Assembly (NCBI GenBank): GCA_021298045.1
Contig: JAJTHY010000107.1
Span: forward strand, 1-29,881
Direction: 5' to 3'
DNA length: 29,881 nt
Origin: Candidatus Jidaibacter sp.
GTDB lineage: Bacteria; Pseudomonadota; Alphaproteobacteria; Rickettsiales; Midichloriaceae
Positions 8,782-15,742 of this stretch are shown one piece after another. Made by a program: the position numbers and the translations under genes. The stretch's first letter is position 1, and each line of letters starts with the position of its first letter. Under the pieces are notes generated by a model that did no database searches, was not told where the DNA came from, and worked only from the letters and a program-made list of their open reading frames with translations.

Positions 8782-8981
8782 TATAAGCCAGCCCTCTCTT
8801 TAAGCCAGGCTCCTTGGATGGCTTCCAAAATGCGCTCATTACAACGCTTTGGGTCATCATCAAATTCTTCCAATGACATTACATACTTTTGCAAATCAGT
8901 AAATTTAATCGATTCTATTATTTCATCAGGATATTTATCTTCAAGTGAAATAGCAATATCATAAATTTCAGTCCACTTCAT
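8781..8981 (-). CDS. iscX: Fe-S cluster assembly protein IscX
   Basis: A 66-residue acidic protein. IscX binds IscS and iron and modulates Fe-S cluster synthesis. The family core is clear: MKWTEIYDIA at the start, then YPDEII, IKFTDLQKYV, EEFDDDPKRCNERILEAI and a Trp near the end. The open frame extends 22 codons further upstream to 9047, but the family always begins at MKWT; a GGA ribosome site lies nine bases before that ATG, so 8981 is chosen as the start. It sits away from any iscS/iscU genes, diverges from the aldolase gene and is followed without a gap by the PAP2-like gene. Confidence 0.93.
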   Translation of the reverse strand: MKWTEIYDIAISLEDKYPDEIIESIKFTDLQKYVMSLEEFDDDPKRCNERILEAIQGAWLKERAGL

Positions 8982-9059
8982 ATTTAATATTCCATTTATA
9001 TTTACTTTAAATGCAAGTTGCCGTATACAGTACTTTACTAAAACCAAAGATATTTATAT

Positions 9060-10001
9060 ATGAAATTAACAAAAGTAGTAAAGCGAATTTTAGAAAATTA
9101 TAGCTCTGAAAATCCCGGTGTTCTTTCAAAAATAGCGCAAATTCTTATGAACGGCAAACTTTCGGGAAGCGGTAAAATGCTTATTTTGCCAGTAGACCAA
9201 GGTTTTGAACATGGCCCTGCTAGAAGTTTTGCTCCCAACCCGGCTGCATATGACCCACTTTATCATTATGAATTAGCTATAGAAGCTGGGCTAAACGCCT
9301 ATGCCGCTCCGCTTGGAATGTTAGAATTAGGTGCGGATAAATTTGCTGGTTGCATACCTACTATTTTAAAAATCAATAGTGCCAATTCATTGGTGACAGC
9401 TGGCAAAGCTCCAGATCAAGCTATTACAGCTTCTATAAAAGATGCATTGCGCTTAGGTTGTGCCGCAGTTGGTTTCACCATCTATCCTGGCTCTGATAGA
9501 AATTATGAGATGCTTGAAGAAGTTAGAGAGATGATATCCGAAGCTAAGTCTTACGGGCTTGCAACCGTTGTTTGGTCTTACCCCAGAGGCGGAGAGTTAA
9601 GCAAAAATGGAGAAAACGCCCTTGATGTTATAGCATATGCTGCACATATGGCGGCCTTGATGGGAGCTAATATCATCAAAGTCAAGCCTCCAATAGATGC
9701 TTTAGAAGTAGAAGCTGCAGCAAAAGTATATGAAGCAAATAAAGTTGCACGCACGTCTCTATCAGAAAGAATCGCGCATATTATGCAAGCGAGCTTCGAT
9801 GGCAGACGCCTGGTAGTGTTTTCTGGTGGCGCAGGCAAATCCGAAGGAGATCTCTTTGATGAAGTGAAAGCGATTAGAGATGGCGGGGGTAATGGATCAA
9901 TAATAGGCAGAAACACCTTCCAGCGCCCCAGAGGAGAAGCTCTTAAATTGCTTGAACAGGTGATAGATATATATCGCGGCCGCGATAAAAGCTCTGTGTA
10001 A
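9060..10001 (+). CDS. fbaB: Class I fructose-bisphosphate aldolase (DhnA/FbaB type)
   Basis: A 313-residue TIM-barrel aldolase that interconverts fructose 1,6-bisphosphate with dihydroxyacetone phosphate and glyceraldehyde 3-phosphate. Family signatures: LPVDQGFEHGP (residues 43-53), GFTIYPGSD, VVWSYPRGG, and GANIIKVKPP, where Lys207 or Lys209 should form the Schiff base. FSGGAGKSE near the C-terminus fits the phosphate-binding loop. This type is kept by several Rickettsiales that retain part of gluconeogenesis. The ribosome site before the ATG is poor. A secreted protein gene follows after 12 bp on the same strand. Confidence 0.93.
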   Translation: MKLTKVVKRILENYSSENPGVLSKIAQILMNGKLSGSGKMLILPVDQGFEHGPARSFAPNPAAYDPLYHYELAIEAGLNAYAAPLGMLELGADKFAGCIPTILKINSANSLVTAGKAPDQAITASIKDALRLGCAAVGFTIYPGSDRNYEMLEEVREMISEAKSYGLATVVWSYPRGGELSKNGENALDVIAYAAHMAALMGANIIKVKPPIDALEVEAAAKVYEANKVARTSLSERIAHIMQASFDGRRLVVFSGGAGKSEGDLFDEVKAIRDGGGNGSIIGRNTFQRPRGEALKLLEQVIDIYRGRDKSSV

Positions 10002-10013
10002 ATGGATTAACCC

Positions 10014-10739
10014 ATGAAGAAAATTCTTACCTTATGTATCATATTTGCATTCGTGCTTTTATTTTTTACGTCAGCATATGCGCATCAGCTTCAGGAAGGG
10101 CATTATGTAAGTAATGGCGGATGGGATGAACTGTTAATTAAAGATGGAGAGGCTTTAGGCACTGGAATAAAGGTATTTGATATAGAGGTCGTAGGAGTAA
10201 ATGCTCATAGATGCTCATTGAGTGGTAAGATACTCCCAACGGGAGCTGTTCAAGTAGATGATGATGAAGCTGGCACTTGTATAATTCAGTTCAAACCTGA
10301 TGAAAACGGCATTGAGATTGTAGGAGAAGAATCTGGGACTTCATGTAGGAATTTTTGCGGCAGCAGAGCATATTTTACCGGTTACTATAACCGCATAAAA
10401 AACATATGCAAACCCGCTGAAGTTTTTAGCGCTATCCTTGCCTATGAAGATAGTTACAAAGCAGATGAAATGAAGGTTGTGCATGAACATATTGAGCCAA
10501 TACTTCAAACCTGCAGCAAGACTATCCGCAGAGAAGATGAAGCAAAACTAAGAGAAATGATGGCGCTCGCCAATTATCATGCGGGCAATAAAGCTGGGTG
10601 TAGGGCGGCTTTGGCGCCTTACAAAGAAATACTAACTAATAGAAAAAATGAAGACTTTTCACATGCACCTTCGGATAATTTTACCTGGCGTGCCATAGCT
10701 AAAAGAATTCGGGATACCTCAGATCTTTGCGGAGAGTAG
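10014..10739 (+). CDS. Secreted Cys-containing protein of unknown function
   Basis: I do not recognise a named family. The 241-residue product has a clear signal peptide (basic MKK, hydrophobic 5-20, likely cleavage after AYA at 23). The N-terminal half looks like a small beta domain with four or more cysteines (HRCSLSG, GTCIIQF, TSCRNFCGSRAYFTGYY), a pattern resembling small periplasmic inhibitor-like domains; this is only a visual resemblance. The C-terminal half is helical and TPR-like (AILAYEDSYKADE, REMMALANYHAGNKAGCRAALAPY) with further cysteines, and ends in CGE. It lies 12 bp after the aldolase gene and is probably cotranscribed. A GGA ribosome site precedes the ATG. Confidence 0.75.
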   Translation: MKKILTLCIIFAFVLLFFTSAYAHQLQEGHYVSNGGWDELLIKDGEALGTGIKVFDIEVVGVNAHRCSLSGKILPTGAVQVDDDEAGTCIIQFKPDENGIEIVGEESGTSCRNFCGSRAYFTGYYNRIKNICKPAEVFSAILAYEDSYKADEMKVVHEHIEPILQTCSKTIRREDEAKLREMMALANYHAGNKAGCRAALAPYKEILTNRKNEDFSHAPSDNFTWRAIAKRIRDTSDLCGE

Positions 10740-10767
10740 GAAATAATATTCTTTTTTCATAAAGTAT

Positions 10768-10796
10768 TTGACAGAGTGCGCATAAAATGGTTTGAT
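10768..10796 (+). promoter_or_regulatory. Sigma70-type promoter upstream of rho
   Basis: A perfect -35 TTGACA (10768-10773), a 17-bp spacer and a -10 TTTGAT (10791-10796, 4/6). Transcription would start near 10803, giving a leader of about 90 bases before the rho ATG. The leader holds the palindrome GGTTACC but no obvious terminator. Rho genes are often autoregulated by premature termination in their leader; nothing here proves it. Confidence 0.55.
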
Positions 10797-10891
10797 GTCA
10801 GGCATGTAAGCTTTGTAGCCTATTGGTTACCAGCATCTTCCCTAATGAAATTCCCATATTTTTCAAAACACATTTTAAACAGTAAGGAGTT

Positions 10892-12478
10892 ATGACTACT
10901 TTAAACGAAACAAGTACAGAGAATACCGTTGTTGATAAAGCACAGCCTTCATCTATCAACCTCAAACCAAAATCTAAGCTAACATTGAAAAAAGTAGAAG
11001 TTAGTCAACCTGAATCAACAGAAGCCCCCACAGAAGATAATTCAACCCAAGAAAAAGAGAATGCAGTTATTCGTCAGGCGAGCAATTCTAGATCTAGAGC
11101 TCACTCCACAAGGCGTTCAAGACCTGAGCCTAGTAATCAGGAGAATTTAGAACTAGAGGTAATTAAAGAAGAGCCATCAGCAAATCATGAAGCCAGCATG
11201 GCCGAAGAATCTGAGATTACATTTAATCTAAGGGATTTAAAAAAGAAAAGCCCAGAAGACCTAATCGCTCTTGCTGAATCGCTTGGCGTAGAAAATCCAA
11301 ATAATTTTCCCAAGCATGACTTGGTATTTATCATTTTGAAACACTTGGCTGAAAAAGGCGGTGTAATGATAGGTGAAGGCGTACTTGAAGTAATGACTGA
11401 TGGATACGGTTTTTTAAGATCTTCAGAAGCAAACTACACACCTGGTCTTGATGATATTTACGTTTCTCCAAATCAGGTTCGCAGAATGGGACTTCGCACT
11501 GGCGACGCTCTTTCTGGCCCCGTGCGCGCTCCTAAAAAAGGTGAGAGATATTTTGCACTTATTAAAATCAACACCGTAAATGGCAGAGATCCTTCTTACA
11601 TAAGGCACCGCGTACATTTTGAAGATTTAACACCACTTTATCCCAACACGCGACTTAGGCTTGAAACTCCTGATCATGCTAATTTGAGCCAAAGAGTTAT
11701 TGATATTGTGACCCCTATAGGTAAAGGGCAAAGAGCATTGATTGTTGCGCCGCCAAGAACTGGTAAAACAATGTTGCTACAAAACATCGCGCATTCAATA
11801 ACCACTAATAATCCAGATGTTAAATTGATTGTTCTCTTAATTGATGAACGCCCAGAGGAGGTGACTGATATGGCGCGCTCTGTTCGTGGAGAAGTGGTTA
11901 GCTCAACTTTTGATGAGCCTTCTACCAGGCACGTTCAATTAGCAGAAATGGTTATTGAGAAAGCGAAGCGCTTGGTTGAGATGAAACATGATGTTGTAAT
12001 TTTATTAGATTCTATAACCAGGCTTGCGCGCGCTTATAACAATGTAGTCCCTTCATCTGGCAAAGTTCTTTCAGGTGGGGTGGATTCTAACGCACTCCAA
12101 CGCCCTAAACGTTTCTTTGGTGCAGCTCGTAATATTGAGGAAGGCGGATCTCTTACCATTATCGCAACAGCCCTTATCGAAACCGGTTCACGTATGGATG
12201 AAGTGATATTTGAAGAGTTTAAAGGTACTGGTAACTCTGAAATTATCCTGGATCGCAAAGTAGCAGATAAACGCGTATTCCCTGCACTTGATGTTGCTAA
12301 ATCCGGAACTCGTAAGGAAGATTTGTTAGTTGATAAAGCAACGCTTACCAAGATGTGGGTTCTTAGAAGAATTATCAACCCTATGGGTACGGTGGATGCT
12401 ATTGAGTTCTTGATGGATAAAATGCATGATACTAAATCTAATGAAGCGTTTTTTGCTAAGATGATCTCTAACAATTGA
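10892..12478 (+). CDS. rho: Transcription termination factor Rho
   Basis: A 528-residue hexameric RNA-dependent ATPase/helicase that terminates transcription. Residues 1-107 are a low-complexity extension rich in Ser, Glu, Pro and Arg and absent from E. coli Rho (419 residues). The Rho_N domain follows (FNLRDLKKKSPEDL, 111-155), then the cold-shock-like RNA-binding domain (160-235) and the RecA-like motor with Walker A APPRTGKT at 286-293, ILLIDERPEEV, and Walker B VVILLDSITRLARAYN. Secondary-site residues (LSGGVDSNAL) are intact. AAGGAG lies only two bases from the ATG, an unusually tight spacing, but no later start is plausible. A palindromic repeat separates it from ispE. Confidence 0.97.
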   Translation: MTTLNETSTENTVVDKAQPSSINLKPKSKLTLKKVEVSQPESTEAPTEDNSTQEKENAVIRQASNSRSRAHSTRRSRPEPSNQENLELEVIKEEPSANHEASMAEESEITFNLRDLKKKSPEDLIALAESLGVENPNNFPKHDLVFIILKHLAEKGGVMIGEGVLEVMTDGYGFLRSSEANYTPGLDDIYVSPNQVRRMGLRTGDALSGPVRAPKKGERYFALIKINTVNGRDPSYIRHRVHFEDLTPLYPNTRLRLETPDHANLSQRVIDIVTPIGKGQRALIVAPPRTGKTMLLQNIAHSITTNNPDVKLIVLLIDERPEEVTDMARSVRGEVVSSTFDEPSTRHVQLAEMVIEKAKRLVEMKHDVVILLDSITRLARAYNNVVPSSGKVLSGGVDSNALQRPKRFFGAARNIEEGGSLTIIATALIETGSRMDEVIFEEFKGTGNSEIILDRKVADKRVFPALDVAKSGTRKEDLLVDKATLTKMWVLRRIINPMGTVDAIEFLMDKMHDTKSNEAFFAKMISNN

Positions 12479-12530
12479 TAATGGTATAGTAGGGCTTTTT
12501 GTATAGGGTCTTTGCAAAACAAAAATTTAC

Positions 12531-12645
12531 TATTCCCCTCGTCATCGCGAGCGTTAGCGAAGCGATCCAGGCCTTCTTTCTTCTTAGCTCTTCTGGATTG
12601 CCACGTCGTTACACTCCTCGCAATGACTGGAAGGTATGGGGAATA
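12531..12645. repeat. 115-bp palindromic repeat between rho and ispE
   Basis: The segment begins TATTCCCC (12531-12538) and ends with its exact reverse complement GGGGAATA (12638-12645). Inner arms also pair: GTCATCGCGAG (12541-12551) with CTCGCAATGAC (12617-12627, one mismatch) and AGCGATCCAG (12561-12570) with CTGGATTGCC (12593-12602). It is GC-richer than its surroundings. The core, GTCATYGCGAG with GATCCAG, is of the style of short dispersed palindromic repeats common in Rickettsiales genomes; that family link is from memory. It could fold as one long hairpin in the rho-ispE transcript. Confidence 0.8.
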
Positions 12646-12669
12646 TCATTTATATCGGAGCGGTAGTAG

Positions 12670-13470
12670 ATGTTTATCAAAGCCCCAGCAAAGATAAATT
12701 TATTTTTGAACATAATTGGCAAGCGTGCAGATGGATATCACCTCTTGGAGAGTTTATTTGCACCGCTTAATTTAGCTGATGAAATAACCATTGAGCCCAG
12801 CTCTCGGATAGAAGTTGAAATTCCTGGGCTCGATTGTGTAAACAATACCGCGAAAAAAGCAGCTGGGCTGCTAAAAGATTTTTACCAGGTGGCAAAAGGA
12901 GCCCGTATTACGATTCATAAAAAAATACCAATTGGTGCTGGCCTTGGTGGCAGTTCTGCTGATGCTGGAGCGTTACTTAAGGCGCTACCAAAATTTTGGA
13001 GTATTGCAGCAGAAGAGGAGGATTTAAGAGAATTAGCGCTTAAAATTGGGGCCGACGTTCCCTATTTTTTATCCCCTGTCCCAGCTATGGTTACTGGAAT
13101 AGGCGAAGTTATACAGCCCATTAAATTGGGGCAATTCCTACATATAGTTATTATATATCCTGGCTTTGAGCTTTCGGCAAAAGAAGTTTATGCTGTGGGG
13201 GAATTTACTTTTTCAAGCCCTATAGATACGCTTAATTCAGAAAATGTATTTTTTGGAAAAAATGACTTACAGGCCAGTGCAATCAAGATCAAACCCCAGA
13301 TTGAGCAGTTAATAGCCGAGCTCAAAAGTAGTGATGGATGCATTAGCGCCAAAATGTCTGGAAGCGGCTCTGCTTGTTTTGGAATTTTTGAAACAGAGCA
13401 ACTAGCCATAAAAGCTAAAAATGCTTTTTCTGAACGTTATTTTAGCTATTATGAATATCTTAGTATTTAA
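12670..13470 (+). CDS. ispE: 4-diphosphocytidyl-2-C-methyl-D-erythritol kinase
   Basis: A 266-residue GHMP kinase of the methylerythritol phosphate pathway of isoprenoid synthesis. It phosphorylates CDP-ME. Motifs: APAKINLFLNI with the substrate Lys8, the ATP-binding loop PIGAGLGGSSADAG at 87-100, IGADVPYFL with catalytic Asp129, and the C-terminal glycine-rich MSGSGSACFGIF. The GGAG at 12657-12660 is a suitable ribosome site. It lies just after the palindromic repeat and 14 bp before the degenerate EAL gene. The length is slightly under the usual 280-300, from a short C-terminal lobe. Confidence 0.95.
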   Translation: MFIKAPAKINLFLNIIGKRADGYHLLESLFAPLNLADEITIEPSSRIEVEIPGLDCVNNTAKKAAGLLKDFYQVAKGARITIHKKIPIGAGLGGSSADAGALLKALPKFWSIAAEEEDLRELALKIGADVPYFLSPVPAMVTGIGEVIQPIKLGQFLHIVIIYPGFELSAKEVYAVGEFTFSSPIDTLNSENVFFGKNDLQASAIKIKPQIEQLIAELKSSDGCISAKMSGSGSACFGIFETEQLAIKAKNAFSERYFSYYEYLSI

Positions 13471-13484
13471 GGTTTGCGAGCAAT

Positions 13485-14627
13485 ATGAATTTATATATAA
13501 ATGAAGCGGATCAAAGGCTTGTTTCATCCCTGCCGACTTTGGAAAAAACGCGTGATGCTATAGGTATATATTTTTCTCTTTCCAAGTTAGAGCGCGCAAC
13601 CTCTAGCGAACACTTATCAATTGTTATAAATGTACTAAGGGATCAATTTAAGAGCTCAATTGGCGATATATATTCTTTTAAAAACAAAGATGTTCTAATT
13701 GTGTATCGCGGTCGTAATGAGAGATTGATTCAAGACTGCTTATACCAAGTACAATATTTATTCTCAGACGACAGTGCGCAATTAACTTTAGCCGAAGATT
13801 TTTTAGATCGACACTCGCAAGTTTTTTATCCCAAAGACTGGGCAAAATTTTTAAATATTTGTCAGAATTTGATATTGGCTAATGCTGCAAATCAAAATTC
13901 CAAAAGCTTCAAAGGATCAATAATTTCTTTATTTAGCTCAATCATAGAAGACTTATTGGCACCAGTGGAATGGGATGTTTTGATGAAAGCTAGCCCAATA
14001 TTCAAGCATATCCCAGGAAAGGAGCCGGCTAAAGTATTCGATGAAATTTATGCTGATGTAGATGGCATGGCATACGTTATTGGGGAAAATTTTGATATCA
14101 GCAACAATGTTTATTTAAACGCTTACTTTAAGGAATTTTTGGATTTAAAGCTGCTGGTAAAACTTATTGAGCTGTTAAGCAAAAAACGTGGCACAACCCC
14201 ATATATGCTAAATTTGAATATAACAACTATTGCTAGCCAGGAATTTTGGGTTTTAGCAGAATCTTTGCCAGATTCGATTAAGCAGCGTATCATCCTTGCA
14301 GTTTCTATAACTGATGTATTTAGAGATTTGGGATATTTTTTAGAGCTGCGTGAAAAACTAAGTGAGCATGGGTTTAAGTTATGTTTAGACGACTTGGATT
14401 ATCTATCTTTTATGCAGATAGATAGGAGTGCATTAGGCTTTGATTTGGTGCGCATAAAGCACAAACCTTCACTAGGTGCCATATATGCTTCTGAACTAGG
14501 TAATGAGTTATCAGCGAAGATAGCAGTATCCGGCAGCAGTAGGGTTATATTAGAGATAGAAAATAAAAATGCTGTAAATGATGCCAGAAAACTCGGTGCG
14601 TTATTGATTCAATCCGCAGAGTTCTGA
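13485..14627 (+). CDS. Degenerate EAL-domain protein, probably non-catalytic
   Basis: A 380-residue soluble protein. The C-terminal 180 residues follow the outline of an EAL (cyclic di-GMP phosphodiesterase) domain: LNLNITTIASQEF at 242-254 (canonical lNlS...F), IILAVSITDVFRD where lEiTE is expected, GFKLCLDDLDY at 296-306 (canonical GhxlalDDFG), LGFDLVRIKHKP (canonical dxlKID), and VILEIENKNA...LGALLIQSAEF matching viAEGVEt...lGxxxxQGyxF. The signature EAL is not found, the second metal-binding Glu is Ala, and the catalytic Lys position is altered, so hydrolysis is unlikely; a binding or scaffold role is inferred. The N-terminal 100 residues have a GGDEF-like rhythm without a GGDEF motif. 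It follows ispE by 14 bp. Confidence 0.65.
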   Translation: MNLYINEADQRLVSSLPTLEKTRDAIGIYFSLSKLERATSSEHLSIVINVLRDQFKSSIGDIYSFKNKDVLIVYRGRNERLIQDCLYQVQYLFSDDSAQLTLAEDFLDRHSQVFYPKDWAKFLNICQNLILANAANQNSKSFKGSIISLFSSIIEDLLAPVEWDVLMKASPIFKHIPGKEPAKVFDEIYADVDGMAYVIGENFDISNNVYLNAYFKEFLDLKLLVKLIELLSKKRGTTPYMLNLNITTIASQEFWVLAESLPDSIKQRIILAVSITDVFRDLGYFLELREKLSEHGFKLCLDDLDYLSFMQIDRSALGFDLVRIKHKPSLGAIYASELGNELSAKIAVSGSSRVILEIENKNAVNDARKLGALLIQSAEF

Positions 14628-14658
14628 AGGAAAGATATGCGGGTGCTATGCGCCCAAC

Positions 14659-14799
14659 TATAGCTAATCCCTTATAAAATGGCTATGAAAAATACAATAG
14701 ATCTCCACCTCTTAATCATCCTCGCTATTGCTTGGGATCTTAAGATTCCGCAACAAGTGCGGAATGACAATTAAAGCAAAAACTGTGCCTTTTTTGTAG
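14659..14799 (+). repeat. 141-bp dispersed repeat, copy 1
   Basis: Aligns without gaps to 29741-29881 with 5 mismatches in 141. It begins TATAGCTAATCCCTTATAAA, the same terminus as the element at 14815. It contains a perfect stem ATTCCGCA (14745-14752), loop ACAAG, TGCGGAAT (14758-14765), and ends in a T run (CCTTTTTTG). The true right end may be 14813, where GGCTATA resembles an inverted copy of the left terminus; the second copy cannot test this because the window ends. Confidence 0.9.
14745..14796 (+). terminator. Possible hairpin and T-run terminator inside the repeat
   Basis: A perfect 8-bp hairpin (14745-14765) is followed by an imperfect AAAGCA/TGCCTTT stem (14774-14793) running into six Ts. 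It lies about 120 bases after the stop of the EAL-like gene, in the plus direction. The copy at 29827-29878 has the same arrangement after the flippase gene. Function is inferred from structure and position only. Confidence 0.4.
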
Positions 14800-14814
14800 T
14801 TGAATCGGCTATAA

Positions 14815-14976
14815 TATAGCCAAGCCGTTATAAAATGACTATGAAAATCAAGGATTTTTCCATAAATTTTCGCCTATTTTCCAGATGGAATATTGATATA
14901 TTTCAAGGGCAAATAGGTGAAAATTTATTAAAAAGACGAAGCATTAGCATGGCCATTTTATAACGGTTTGGCTATA
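14815..14976. mobile_element. 162-bp MITE-like inverted-repeat element
   Basis: The 28-bp ends (14815-14842 and 14949-14976) are inverted repeats matching at 25 positions; they begin TATAGCCAA and contain CCGTTATAAAATG. A second, internal inverted pair of 17 bp (14863-14879 and 14911-14927) matches at 16 positions, so the whole element can fold into one long hairpin. It has no coding capacity. The TA at each outer edge would suit a TA target duplication as in IS630/Tc1-type MITEs, but no parent transposase is present, so the family is unproven. Confidence 0.75.
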
Positions 14977-14993
14977 AGTGTGGGGTACTATGA

Positions 14994-15728
14994 CTACATA
15001 TACATCCCGCCGTTTACATCTATAACAGCTCCAGTTATGTATCTAGCCTCATTAGATGCGAGGAACACAGCTGTTGCTGCTATATCAGCTGGCTCGCCAA
15101 AGGAACCAACGGGTATTTTGGTTTTGATCTTCTCTTTTATTTCTTCCTTAATTACATCTGTCATAGGGGAAACTATAAACCCTGGTGCAATGCAATTTGC
15201 CGTAACCCCGCGTGACGCTCCTTCCAGAGCCACTGATTTCATCATCCCTATTAACCCTGCTTTTGATGCTGCATAATTGGTTTGGCCAAAATTGCCAGAT
15301 CTCCCTACAACTGAAGAAATACCTATAATCCTGCCCGACCTACGCTTGCTCATTGCCTTTAGCGCTTCACGGCTTAAGATAAATGCTGATTTTAGATTTA
15401 CGTTAATCACGTCCTCAAACTCTTCATCACTCATGCGGATCATTAAGTTGTCTCTCGTGATCCCTGCATTGCATACTAATACATCAACTTGCCCAGTAAT
15501 GTTTTCGGCTTTTGCAAATAACTCTTTGGTTGCAACAGCATCTTTCAAATTAGATGGAATGACATGAACGCGGTCTTTAAGCTCTGCTGCCAGCTCATCC
15601 AGCAATTGAACGCGTGTTCCAGAGATTACAACTGTTGCACCTTGAGCATGCATTTTGGTCGCAATCATATGCCCTATGCCACCGGTAGCGCCGGTTATTA
15701 GAGCCACTTTACCACTTAAGTCAAACAT
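14994..15728 (-). CDS. fabG: 3-oxoacyl-[acyl-carrier-protein] reductase
   Basis: A 244-residue short-chain dehydrogenase of fatty acid synthesis, reducing 3-oxoacyl-ACP with NADPH. Motifs: nucleotide-binding TGATGGIG at 12-19, NAG at 87-89, Asn111, and the catalytic set Ser139, Tyr152 and Lys156 (ISSVVG, NYAASKAG). It ends with the family-typical VIDVNGGMYM. It lies 14 bp downstream of fabD on the same strand, a classic fab pair; acpP is not in the window. Its stop is 18 bp from the MITE-like element. Confidence 0.96.
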   Translation of the reverse strand: MFDLSGKVALITGATGGIGHMIATKMHAQGATVVISGTRVQLLDELAAELKDRVHVIPSNLKDAVATKELFAKAENITGQVDVLVCNAGITRDNLMIRMSDEEFEDVINVNLKSAFILSREALKAMSKRRSGRIIGISSVVGRSGNFGQTNYAASKAGLIGMMKSVALEGASRGVTANCIAPGFIVSPMTDVIKEEIKEKIKTKIPVGSFGEPADIAATAVFLASNEARYITGAVIDVNGGMYM

Positions 15729-15742
15729 CTATCCTCGCACGA

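Larger units (their letters stand above)
14628..14993. other. Gene-free repeat island between convergent genes
   Basis: 366 bp between the EAL-like gene (plus) and fabG (minus) with no credible coding sequence. It holds a short stem GGGTGC/GCGCCC (14641-14655), the 141-bp repeat (14659-14799), and a complete inverted-repeat element (14815-14976). Almost every base belongs to a repeat. Confidence 0.85.

Noticed and set aside
8982..9047. Extra 22 N-terminal codons for IscX
   Set aside because: IscX proteins start at MKWT and a ribosome site precedes that ATG; the extension has no family similarity.
12034..12522. A 162-codon minus-strand frame across the end of rho
   Set aside because: It mirrors the conserved Rho ATPase domain in antisense and its sequence looks non-protein-like.
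12512..12697. A 61-codon frame across the palindromic repeat before ispE
   Set aside because: It is encoded by the repeat itself and overlaps the ispE start; no support as a gene.
14968..15276. A 102-codon plus-strand frame over the 3' part of fabG
   Set aside because: It is antisense to the conserved FabG C-terminus and starts inside the MITE-like element.
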